40,812 nucleotides of DNA, taken from positions 1 to 40,812 of the forward strand of contig JANDJZ010000381.1 of the NCBI GenBank assembly GCA_027943245.1. The letters run 5' to 3'. Position 1 is the stretch's first letter. The number at the start of each line of letters is the position of its first letter. The DNA is from Acanthamoeba sp. SK_2022b. Its lineage: Eukaryota; Discosea; Longamoebia; Acanthamoebidae. The position numbers and the translations under genes are program-made. Positions 16,865 to 24,374 of the stretch are shown here, in pieces. Below the pieces are notes generated by a model, which was given only the letters and a program-made list of their open reading frames with translations, was not told the DNA's origin and made no database searches.

Positions 16865-17746
16865 ATGGCACCACCGCCGAATCCGTCCTTTGCCACCATG
16901 CCCAGCGCCCCCAAAATCCCGGACCAACCCACCCGGCAGCAAGCTCCTGCCCAGTACTGCGCCATGGTTGCACGCACCGATGTGGGCCGGCGCCGTGACA
17001 ACAACGAGGACGCCGTCACCATCCACCCCAGCGCCCAGCCCTGGCCCATTGCCGTGCTGGCCGATGGCATGGGCGGCTACAACGCCGGCGAAGTCGCCAG
17101 CGCCATGGCCATCAGCCTGGTATCCGTGGCGCTGCAAAGCACCACCACCGAGGCGCCCGTGGCCAACACGCCGCAGGCCCGCCAGGAATTGCAGCAGTCA
17201 CTTGCCAATGCCCTGAACCTGGCCAACGCCGCCATCCTCACCGCCGCCCAGGAAACACCCGGCTGCCGCGGCATGGGCACCACCGTCATCGCAGCCGCTT
17301 TGCTGCCCGGCCTGCTGATGCTGGCCCACCTCGGCGACTCGCGGGCCTATGGATGGCGCGATGGCCAACTGCTGCGCCTGACCCGGGACCACACCTGGCT
17401 CCAGGAAGAAATCGACGCAGGCCGCATCCAGGACCACGAAGCCCGGCAGTCCGGCCTGGGTCACCTGCTCACCCAGGCCCTGGGTGTGACCCAGGACGTC
17501 ACACCCGACTTCAATGAATGGCCGCTGCAGCCTGGCGACCGCATCCTGCTGTGCTCCGACGGCCTTACCGACATGCTCGATGACGACGCCATTGCCGCAC
17601 TGTTCAAGCAGTCCAGCCCGCTGCCCGTGCTGCTGACCTCGCTGCTCACGGCCGCCAATGAAGCAGGCGGAAACGACAACATCAGCGCAGCGCTCATCGA
17701 ACTCCAGGCCAACCCGGCCTCTGCCGCCTGCGCTGCCATCGATTGA
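16865..17746 (+). CDS. PP2C-family serine/threonine protein phosphatase
   Basis: The 293-residue protein carries the full set of PP2C motifs: VGRRRDNNEDA (metal-binding Asp/Glu), VLADGMGGYNAGEVAS, GMGTTVIAA, LAHLGDSRAYGW, RLTRDHTW, LCSDGLTDMLDDD and GGNDNISAALIEL. It removes phosphate from Ser/Thr in proteins, with Mn or Mg. The ATG at 16865 has CAGGGA eight bases upstream; ATG at 16898 is an alternative without a binding site. An FHA-domain gene follows 248 bp downstream, a common phospho-signalling partner, but no kinase gene is in the window. Confidence 0.92.
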   Translation: MAPPPNPSFATMPSAPKIPDQPTRQQAPAQYCAMVARTDVGRRRDNNEDAVTIHPSAQPWPIAVLADGMGGYNAGEVASAMAISLVSVALQSTTTEAPVANTPQARQELQQSLANALNLANAAILTAAQETPGCRGMGTTVIAAALLPGLLMLAHLGDSRAYGWRDGQLLRLTRDHTWLQEEIDAGRIQDHEARQSGLGHLLTQALGVTQDVTPDFNEWPLQPGDRILLCSDGLTDMLDDDAIAALFKQSSPLPVLLTSLLTAANEAGGNDNISAALIELQANPASAACAAID

Positions 17747-17994
17747 GCCCAGACAGAGCGCAGGGATCGACGGCAGAACCCATCCGATGGACGCGCTTGC
17801 GTACGCAGAAACCCCAGGTTCCAATTGTCAAAAATGATTGCACACCCAACAATCGGTCAAAGACAAGCCATAGCCTGTATCAAATACGATGACGGACTCC
17901 GGCGTGCCCGGGCCGCAGACATAATAGTTGGATAGACCCCAGCTCCGGATCACCCAGTGCAGTGCAAGCCGGGCATAACAAAGGAATTTTGAGC
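17747..17994. other. Spacer between the PP2C and FHA genes
   Basis: This AT-richer 248-bp spacer contains TTGTCA (17825-17830) and AACAAT (17848-17853) at 17-bp spacing, a weak sigma-70-type candidate, and CATAAT at 17920-17925. AAGGAATTT serves as ribosome binding site of the FHA gene. A separate promoter for the FHA gene is likely but not proven. Confidence 0.35.
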
Positions 17995-18705
17995 ATGCCG
18001 ACCCTGGTCATCTCCATCGACGGCGCCGTCATCAAGGAAGTGCAGCTGACCAAGGAGCGCACCACGCTGGGACGCCGCCCCTACAACGACATCGTCATCG
18101 ACAACCTCGCGGTCAGCGGGGAGCATGCCGTGCTCAGCATCGTCGACGGTGCCGTCATCATCGAAGACCTGCGCAGCACCAATGGCACCTATGTCAACGG
18201 CCAGCCCATACTGCGCCAGACCCTGAACCACGGCGACCTGCTGGACATCGGCAAGTACAAGATCCGCTTCGTGCAGCAGCAGGTCAGCGCCTCCTCGCGC
18301 TCGGCACTGGCGGCCATTGCCGCAGCAGTGGAGGCAACCCGCCCAGCCCCCTTGGCGGAAGACCTGCCATCGCAGTTCAGCACCCAGACCCCCTCAGGCT
18401 TCGACCACACCCTGCCGCCTTCGATGGCCGGCCTGGCCACACGCCAGGCTGCCATCCGCATGCTCAACGGCAACGCCGCCGGCCGCGAAGTCCCGCTGGT
18501 CAAAGTCGTCACTACCCTGGGCAAGCCCGGCGTGGCCGTCGCCTCCATCACCCAGAAGCACCACGGCTTCGTGCTCGCCCAGCTGGAAGGTGACGCCCTC
18601 AGCCTCAAGCTCAACGGCCAGGAAATCGGCCGCCGCCCCATGCCACTGCAGCACGGAGACACGGTGGAGCTGGCAGGCACGCAGATGCAGTTCCTGGTGG
18701 CGTAA
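17995..18705 (+). CDS. Tandem FHA-domain protein
   Basis: The 236-residue protein has a canonical FHA domain at about residues 3-92: TTLGRRPYNDIVIDNLAVSGEHAVL with the phosphothreonine-binding Arg and Ser-x-x-His, then STNGTYVNGQPI. A linker of about 65 residues leads to a second, degenerate FHA-like unit (about 165-236) with TTLGKPGVAVASITQKHHGFVL, LKLNGQEIG and LQHGDTVELAGTQMQFLV. FHA domains read phosphothreonine on partner proteins. The neighbouring PP2C phosphatase suggests a Ser/Thr phospho-signalling pair. The ATG at 17995 with AAGGA upstream is preferred over a GTG at 17962. Confidence 0.88.
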   Translation: MPTLVISIDGAVIKEVQLTKERTTLGRRPYNDIVIDNLAVSGEHAVLSIVDGAVIIEDLRSTNGTYVNGQPILRQTLNHGDLLDIGKYKIRFVQQQVSASSRSALAAIAAAVEATRPAPLAEDLPSQFSTQTPSGFDHTLPPSMAGLATRQAAIRMLNGNAAGREVPLVKVVTTLGKPGVAVASITQKHHGFVLAQLEGDALSLKLNGQEIGRRPMPLQHGDTVELAGTQMQFLVA

Positions 18706-18761
18706 GGAACCAGCTCGACCCCGCCGACAAGCTTGGCGTGACGTCTGTAGCAAGCGCACGA

Positions 18762-18805
18762 TCTCTGACAAAAACGTCACAACAAGTGGATCAATTTGTC
18801 AGAGA
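18762..18805. promoter_or_regulatory. Long inverted repeat upstream of pilA (putative PilR site)
   Basis: TCTCTGACAAA (18762-18772) and TTTGTCAGAGA (18795-18805) form a perfect 11-bp dyad with a 22-base spacer. Another TGTCAG follows at 18820-18825. The Pseudomonas PilR regulator is known to bind TGTC-containing tracts upstream of a sigma-54 pilA promoter. These elements lie 50-110 bp before the -24 box, a normal enhancer distance. Confidence 0.6.
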
Positions 18806-18873
18806 ATGGCGTCCAACCGTGTCAGTTGCAACCAAACCATACATAGACGTGGACCTTGGCCCCCTGGAGCGAC

Positions 18874-18889
18874 TGGCACGGCTCTTGCT
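18874..18889 (+). promoter_or_regulatory. Sigma-54 (RpoN) promoter of pilA
   Basis: TGGCACG-GCTC-TTGCT matches the -24/-12 consensus TGGCACG-N4-TTGCW at every defined position. It lies 39 bp before the pilA ATG. This indicates RpoN-dependent pilin transcription, probably by a PilS/PilR-type system encoded elsewhere. Confidence 0.92.
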
Positions 18890-18927
18890 CAGTAGAGCAT
18901 GCAATCAACCCCTATGAGGAGAAGTTC

Positions 18928-19368
18928 ATGAAGCGTTCCATCCAGCAAGGTTTTACCTTGATCGAATTGATGATCGTTGTGGCGATCATCGGCATCTTGG
19001 CAGCCGTTGCGCTGCCGGCTTATCAGGATTACACGGCACGTGCCCAAATGTCTGAGGCCATGACTCTGGCCAGCGGCGCCAAGGGTGCTGTGACTGAATC
19101 GTATTCCAACAACGGTGCTTGGCCGGCCACCAATGGCGCCGCTGGACTGGCAACCGCAAACACCATTACCGGCAAGTACGTGAACAACGTTTCCGTTGCT
19201 GATGGCGTTATTACCGCCCGGATGAAGAGCACTGGCATTACCAAGGATATTCAGGGCAAGACCTTGGTTCTCAGCCCCATTACTCGAGTGGGTTCGATCG
19301 AATGGAAGTGCAAGCCCGGTGCTGGTGGCGCTCCTCTCAAGTTTTACCCTGCTTCTTGCCGCGGCTAA
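18928..19368 (+). CDS. pilA: Type IV pilin (major pilin PilA)
   Basis: The 146-residue prepilin has a short leader ending in Gly8, the cleavage and methylation site [13 protein letters not shown] with Glu at mature position 5, and a long hydrophobic N-terminal helix (residues 9-38) followed by [16 protein letters not shown]. Cys128 and Cys144 form the expected C-terminal disulphide loop. Mature length of about 138 residues fits a type IVa pilin. GAGGAGAAG precedes the ATG. A sigma-54 promoter lies upstream and a strong terminator downstream. The next two genes look like a glycosylation pair acting on pilin or another surface molecule. Confidence 0.97.
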   Translation: MKRSIQQGFTLIELMIVVAIIGILAAVALPAYQDYTARAQMSEAMTLASGAKGAVTESYSNNGAWPATNGAAGLATANTITGKYVNNVSVADGVITARMKSTGITKDIQGKTLVLSPITRVGSIEWKCKPGAGGAPLKFYPASCRG

Positions 19369-19407
19369 GCCTTTGACGACGGTATAGCAGCGCAATCAGC
19401 GCATCCG

Positions 19408-19436
19408 ACTGCCCGCTATTGCGGGCAGTTTTTTTT
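19408..19436 (+). terminator. Rho-independent terminator after pilA
   Basis: ACTGCCCGC (19408-19416) pairs with GCGGGCAGT (19421-19429) across TATT and is followed by eight T residues. The next gene starts 17 bp later, so its expression probably depends on partial read-through from pilA. Confidence 0.95.
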
Positions 19437-19453
19437 GAGAAGGACAAAGTAGT

Positions 19454-21397
19454 TTGCTGAGAAGAAATGCATGGTGCCTAGCTTTCTGGCTGTTCATCGG
19501 TCTATGCTTGGCAAGCTATCTGCCCGGTCTGAACGGCGGTTTCCTATTCGATGACATGCCGAACCTCTCCGAGTTGGGAGCACGTGGAGGGGTGGAGAAT
19601 TGGGACAGTTTCAGGGCTTTCGTGTTGCATGGTTCCGCAGGCCCCCTGGGCCGCCCAGTCTCTCTCGCCAGCTTTCTGCTGGACGACAATTTTTGGCCCA
19701 GTGCCCCCGCTGCGTTCAAGCGCACCAACTTGCTGTTGCACCTGCTGACGGGCGTGCTTCTGTGCTGGACGACGCTGAACCTGCTGCGGCTGTATGGGGT
19801 TCGGGAAGAGCAGGCCCGCTGGGGCGCCGTCCTCAATATGGGCTTCTGGCTGCTACACCCCTACATGGTCTCCACCACGCTGTACGTGGTACAGCGCATG
19901 GCGCAATTGGCAACGCTGTTCGCCCTAGCCGGACTGGCGGGCTATCTGCATGGGCGCCTGCTGATGCGGCGCCGGCGTATCGGGGGGTATCTCTGGATGA
20001 GCGCTTCCCTGGGCCTGGGCACCTTACTCGCCACCTTGAGCAAGGAGAACGGTATTTTGCTGCCCATGCTGGCCATGCTGGTCGAATGGTGCAGGCCCGT
20101 GACCGTTGCTGCTGGACCAACGCAAACTGAGCGCCCCGACTGGCGCTGGCGCCTGATTTTTCTATGGCTGCCCAGCTTGGCCGTTTTCTGGACACTTGGC
20201 AAGGAAATCAATTTCTCACCCGATGTGTGGCCGGCCCGCCCTTTCAACCAGGTCGAACGCTTGCTCACCGAACCCCGCATCGTCTGGGAATACCTGCAGC
20301 ATCTGTTCATCCCGCGCATAGAAGGCCTGGGCCTGTTTCAGGACGGCTATGAAATCTCGACCAGCCTGCTCAGCCCATCAACCACGCTGCCCAGCCTTGT
20401 CGGGTTGGCAATACTGCTGCTCGCAGGGCTGCTACTACGTCGACAGCAGCCTTATGTAGCTCTGGCCATACTGTTCTTTTTCGTATCCCATCTCATCGAA
20501 TCCACGGTCGTGGGCTTGGAGTTGTACTTCGAGCACCGCAACTACGCTGCGGCGCTGTTCCTTTTCCTGCCCATCGTCATGGGACTACTATGGCTGGCGG
20601 AAAAGAAAAGCATGTTCATCGCGGCCACCACGCTGTGCGCCATGTTGGCCCTGCTGGCCCTGCTGACTTGGCAGCGTGCCACACTATGGTCAAACACAGA
20701 GGCCTTGCAGAACTATTGGGCCGTGGCCTCTCCCCTGTCGCCACGGGCTCAGAACCATCTGGCCATGCGGCTGTTCCAGTCCAAGCAGCCAGAGAAAGGC
20801 TTTCAACTCCTGGAGCACGCTTCGGAGAGGCTCCCACAGAGCTCGCTATTGACTATGCAATGGCTGCTTCAGAAGGTGATACGCCAGGAAGCCACCCCCG
20901 AGGACTTTGGCAGAGTGAAGAACAAGCTGCCGGCCCAGCGTTTCGACGCCCAGGCTCTACTGGGCATACGCATGATTGTCGACAGCTTGCAGGAAACAGG
21001 GACACGCCCGGAGTATCGGCAGCAGACTCTGGAGCTGCTGGATGTGATGCGCACTCTGCCGCGCTATACGGCAGTACCGTTGTTCAACCGCTTGGAACCC
21101 TACCTGCGTGGCAGCCTGCAACTGGGAGAGGGAAAATACATTCAAGCGACCGCCAGCTTCAAGCAGGCCATACAGCAATACCAAGACATCGACGCCGCTT
21201 TGCCCATGGTGGCCGACATGGGCAACGCCAACCGCCCCTATGAAGCCATGGAGCTGCTGCAAGCAGCGAAGACCATCTATGACAGGCAACCTGAAAGAAC
21301 GCTCAAGAGATCAAGGGAAAGCTATGCGCAGGAAATCGAGCGTTTCAACGCTCTTCTGCTCCTAGATATGCAAGCCATGAAGCCAAGCCAAAAATGA
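19454..21397 (+). CDS. Polytopic GT-C-like glycosyltransferase, candidate pilin glycosyltransferase
   Basis: The 647-residue protein starts at TTG, with GAGAAGGA nine bases upstream. After TM1, the first external loop carries FDDMPN (Asp33-Asp34), a placement typical of the catalytic acid in GT-C lipid-sugar-dependent transferases. RPVSLASFLLD, RTNLLLHLLTGVLLCW and HPYMVSTTLYVVQRMAQLATLFALAG resemble the bacterial DD-loop membrane proteins related to protein O-mannosyltransferase and TMTC families. About ten hydrophobic segments run to residue 410. The remainder is soluble and helical (SPRAQNHLAMRLFQSKQPEKGFQLL), possibly TPR-like. It is translationally coupled to the GT2 gene downstream. Pilin as acceptor is inferred from its place directly after pilA; it is not a Wzy/PilO-type ligase by appearance. 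Confidence 0.7.
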   Translation: MLRRNAWCLAFWLFIGLCLASYLPGLNGGFLFDDMPNLSELGARGGVENWDSFRAFVLHGSAGPLGRPVSLASFLLDDNFWPSAPAAFKRTNLLLHLLTGVLLCWTTLNLLRLYGVREEQARWGAVLNMGFWLLHPYMVSTTLYVVQRMAQLATLFALAGLAGYLHGRLLMRRRRIGGYLWMSASLGLGTLLATLSKENGILLPMLAMLVEWCRPVTVAAGPTQTERPDWRWRLIFLWLPSLAVFWTLGKEINFSPDVWPARPFNQVERLLTEPRIVWEYLQHLFIPRIEGLGLFQDGYEISTSLLSPSTTLPSLVGLAILLLAGLLLRRQQPYVALAILFFFVSHLIESTVVGLELYFEHRNYAAALFLFLPIVMGLLWLAEKKSMFIAATTLCAMLALLALLTWQRATLWSNTEALQNYWAVASPLSPRAQNHLAMRLFQSKQPEKGFQLLEHASERLPQSSLLTMQWLLQKVIRQEATPEDFGRVKNKLPAQRFDAQALLGIRMIVDSLQETGTRPEYRQQTLELLDVMRTLPRYTAVPLFNRLEPYLRGSLQLGEGKYIQATASFKQAIQQYQDIDAALPMVADMGNANRPYEAMELLQAAKTIYDRQPERTLKRSRESYAQEIERFNALLLLDMQAMKPSQK

Positions 21398-22248
21398 AGC
21401 TCAGCATCGTATTACCAGCCAAGAACGAAGCCCTCAGCGTCGGAGATACGGTGCGCGGCATCCTGTCCAGACTTGTGCACGCCGAAGTCATTGTCGTGAA
21501 CGACGGCTCTACCGATCACACGGCACAGGTGGCTGAACAGGCAGGCGCCCGTGTAGTGCACCACCCTTACAGTAAAGGCAACGGAGCGGCCATCAAGACC
21601 GGGGCACGTGCAGCCACGGGTGACGTGATTGTCTTCATGGATGCCGATGGCCAGCATGATCCTGCAGATATCCAGCGTCTGCTGCAAAAAGTGGAGGAGG
21701 GCCATGACATGGTCGTGGGCGCCAGGCAGAAAGGCTCGCAGGCAAGCCTGGGACGTGGGCTGGCCAACGGCTTATACAACCGGATCGCCAGCTGGATGAC
21801 CGGCCACAAGGTCGAGGATCTCACGTCAGGCTTCAGGGCCGTACGGGCCGATAAATTTCGGGAGTTCCTGTATTTGCTGCCCAACGGGTTCTCGTATCCG
21901 ACCACCAGCACCATGGCATTTTTTCGGGCCGGCTATTCAGTCACCTATCTCCCTATAACTGCGGCCAAACGCATCGGGAAAAGCCATATCCGCCTATTGC
22001 ACGATGGTATGCGATTTCTGCTCATCATCTTCAAGATCGGCACCCTATACTCACCCTTGAAAATATTTCTACCTTTTTCCGTTGCCATGTTCTCCATCGC
22101 AACGGTATGGTATCTCTACACCTACCTCCACTCCGGCAGATTCACCAATATGAGCGCATTGCTTTACACAGGCAGTGTTATGATTTTCTTGATGGGCCTA
22201 ATTTCCGAGCAGATTACTGCATTGATGTATAAGGAATCAGAGCGATAG
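21394..22248 (+). CDS. GT2 polyprenol-phosphate glycosyltransferase (DPM1-like)
   Basis: The 284-residue protein begins with the GT2 fold: SIVLPAKNEALSV, EVIVVNDGSTDHT, a GNGAAIKTG segment and the metal-binding D83-A84-D85 in FMDADGQHDP. DLTSGFRAVRADKF is typical of dolichol/polyprenol-phosphate sugar synthases. Two C-terminal hydrophobic segments (about 214-236 and 250-270) anchor it in the membrane. Such enzymes make undecaprenyl-phosphate-linked monosaccharides, the donors used by GT-C enzymes. The ATG overlaps the stop of the upstream GT-C-like gene (ATGA), which strongly suggests a working pair. The sugar is unknown. Confidence 0.88.
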   Translation: MKLSIVLPAKNEALSVGDTVRGILSRLVHAEVIVVNDGSTDHTAQVAEQAGARVVHHPYSKGNGAAIKTGARAATGDVIVFMDADGQHDPADIQRLLQKVEEGHDMVVGARQKGSQASLGRGLANGLYNRIASWMTGHKVEDLTSGFRAVRADKFREFLYLLPNGFSYPTTSTMAFFRAGYSVTYLPITAAKRIGKSHIRLLHDGMRFLLIIFKIGTLYSPLKIFLPFSVAMFSIATVWYLYTYLHSGRFTNMSALLYTGSVMIFLMGLISEQITALMYKESER

Positions 22249-22350
22249 TATCCTAATATATCCCTGCCGTAAACAAGATCTGATGACGAAGAACTCCATT
22301 AATCTAGAGACGGCAATGATGTCAAACGAAAGCGCAGGGGAGGCCTAGTA

Positions 22351-23547
22351 TTGAAAATATCCCAACTCCACCACCATCCGCTTCGTCACGTATATACTTC
22401 GTCCACTATACAGTTTGCATCGCAAATACTTCTTCTCTTTATCCTGATAAGAAGTACGAGCCATGCTGAATTTGCGGACTACAATTATGCGGCTTTGATA
22501 CCTGGAATTGCAGCAGTCATCACCAATGCCGGGTTTGATTCCCTGATGAACAAGGAGCTGGGGCGCACCAAAGGAAATTCCGGATTCTATAATATGGCAG
22601 GCAATATAAAGCCCACTCTATATATATTGTCAGTAACCCCGGCATGGATCTTCTTTGCAGCAGAAAACCCCTTCTGGCTATTCATCCCCATTGCACTGGC
22701 AAATGTTATTATCGAGCATGATGACGTACTCTTCCGCTTTCACTCGAAATATGAGGCATTCCGAACCAGAGCGTTAGCAAGCACTATTTTCATAGTTCCG
22801 AAAATATTGCTTGCCATGACAGCGCATGTCCACTATCTCATACTTTGCATGCTGATAGAGCAGGTCAGCATCATCGGCGTCAATAAGATGCTAAAAAAAA
22901 GAGAAAACCTGTCCATAAATACCAAAGATTGGGGACAAGTCTCCATCAGAGATTTGGTAAAATCGTTTATCGGCGGCGCAAGCATATTCATATTCTTCAG
23001 AATAGACCAGTTGATACTCTATCAAATTTCCGACAAGCAGATTTTCGCCTATTACTCTGCGGCCGCTAGAATAAACGATATGCACAACAGCTTCACAAGC
23101 ATCTTCGCAAGGCATATCATACCGAAAGTCTACTCCGAGCAACTGAACTATAGATCAGGGCTCATGAAACTATGGTTGGCCAATACCGTGGGCATCGCCA
23201 TCACGTTATTCGGCTCCATATGTATACTACTTATTGCTGCACCCGACTATCTAAGCACTTTGGTAATACTTGTTCCGCTGCTTCTCAGCAGCTACTTTCT
23301 GATATTTGGTCAGATTCGAGGAATTTATTTCGTCAAACGTGGCAGACTGGTTGCTGACACCATCAATGCCTTACTGGGCATCGGAATCATGCTTTGCTTC
23401 ATTCACCTGACCGATTTCCCCCTCGATTTAAGATTTTCCCTATCGTATTTTATAGCATTCGCAGTCACAGGAATGGCGACAACACTCGCATACAGCACGG
23501 GTCGCGAATTTCTCAAAAATATCGGACGCCTCCATCATGGCAGATAA
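22351..23547 (+). CDS. Wzx-like polysaccharide flippase (MOP superfamily)
   Basis: The 398-residue protein starts at TTG with a strong GGGGAGG upstream. It has about 10-12 hydrophobic segments: SSTIQFASQILLLFILIRS, DYNYAALIPGIAAVITNAGFDSLMNKEL, AWIFFAAENPFWLFIPIAL and further ones to FIAFAVTGMATTLA. The layout matches O-antigen and capsule lipid-linked oligosaccharide flippases, which move undecaprenyl-PP glycans to the periplasm. It opens an AT-richer operon of five genes with short overlaps. A run of eight A residues occurs at 22893-22900. The family call is from topology and context; sequence motifs in this family are weak. Confidence 0.75.
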   Translation: MKISQLHHHPLRHVYTSSTIQFASQILLLFILIRSTSHAEFADYNYAALIPGIAAVITNAGFDSLMNKELGRTKGNSGFYNMAGNIKPTLYILSVTPAWIFFAAENPFWLFIPIALANVIIEHDDVLFRFHSKYEAFRTRALASTIFIVPKILLAMTAHVHYLILCMLIEQVSIIGVNKMLKKRENLSINTKDWGQVSIRDLVKSFIGGASIFIFFRIDQLILYQISDKQIFAYYSAAARINDMHNSFTSIFARHIIPKVYSEQLNYRSGLMKLWLANTVGIAITLFGSICILLIAAPDYLSTLVILVPLLLSSYFLIFGQIRGIYFVKRGRLVADTINALLGIGIMLCFIHLTDFPLDLRFSLSYFIAFAVTGMATTLAYSTGREFLKNIGRLHHGR

Positions 23548-24367
23548 GCTACTACATTCCATGTCTTGCTTCTCAGAGCTGATCAACAAGATACTTGAGC
23601 AGTGCATGCCCCGCAATATCGTCGAGGTGGGATCGGAATATGCAGGCTCAACAAAAATACTGGCCGCATATGCTGCAAGCAACAAGGCCACTCTGCATGT
23701 CATAGATCCTGCGCCAAAGGCAGACCCCGATCTCATGCTGGAAGGCTTCAAAGGTGCATATCAATTCATCCGTGAAAAAAGCCTGGATGTATTACCCAGA
23801 CTGAATGCAGATATTTACTTTCTCGACGGAGACCACAACTACTGGACCGTCTTCAATGAACTTAAATCAATTTACAGCATAAACCCGAATGCCTGGGTTG
23901 TATTGCATGATGTAGGCTTCCCCTGCGCTCGCAGAGACATGTATTACGATCCATCCAGCATTCCCAAAGAGAGCTTGCATGAATGCAGCCACGATCACGG
24001 GGTAAATTTGGAAACGGGATCCGTTCAGTATCGATCTGGATTCTGGGGTGCTGGTCACTACGCCATTGCCCTGTCTTCCGATACACCACGTAATGGAGTC
24101 CTGACCGCCATAGAAGACTTCATGCAGAACAGAGGTGAACTGCACTACGAGTCCATACCGTTGATCTTCGGACTTGGAGTGATCACCCCTAAAGCAAATC
24201 GAGATTTCATACAAAGAATACTCCGACCTTACCAAAGTGAGCTTTGCCACATTCTGGAGAGGAACCGTCTGGATTTATACAATGAAGTTCTCAAGCTCAA
24301 CCGTTTCGTTCCACGAACATTTGTGCGAAGGTGGTTGAATCGCATGTTGGATCTGCTTGGCCTATGA
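23537..24367 (+). CDS. Class I SAM-dependent methyltransferase (Methyltransf_24-like)
   Basis: The 276-residue protein has NIVEVGSEYAGSTKILAAYAAS as SAM-binding motif I, LHVIDPAPKAD as motif II, and DIYFLDGDHNYWTVFNELKSI with the acidic DGDHxY motif followed by PNAWVVLHDVGFP. This pattern is shared with the Methyltransf_24 / cephalosporin-hydroxylase-like group often found in surface-glycan clusters. It probably modifies a sugar or lipid-linked glycan, but substrate is unknown. The start overlaps the flippase end by 11 bases and the next gene starts 7 bases after its stop. Confidence 0.75.
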   Translation: MADKLLHSMSCFSELINKILEQCMPRNIVEVGSEYAGSTKILAAYAASNKATLHVIDPAPKADPDLMLEGFKGAYQFIREKSLDVLPRLNADIYFLDGDHNYWTVFNELKSIYSINPNAWVVLHDVGFPCARRDMYYDPSSIPKESLHECSHDHGVNLETGSVQYRSGFWGAGHYAIALSSDTPRNGVLTAIEDFMQNRGELHYESIPLIFGLGVITPKANRDFIQRILRPYQSELCHILERNRLDLYNEVLKLNRFVPRTFVRRWLNRMLDLLGL

Positions 24368-24374
24368 GGTCTTT

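Noticed and set aside
16865..18705. Type VI secretion signalling module (PP2C plus FHA)
   Set aside because: No Tss structural gene or PpkA-type kinase is in the window, so a T6SS assignment is not supported.
19454..21397. PilO/TfpO-type O-antigen ligase as the identity of the gene after pilA
   Set aside because: The acidic FDD motif sits in the first external loop and the lipid-sugar synthase gene is coupled to it, which fits GT-C enzymes better. I saw no ligase-type (Wzy_C) pattern, though only a profile search can exclude it.
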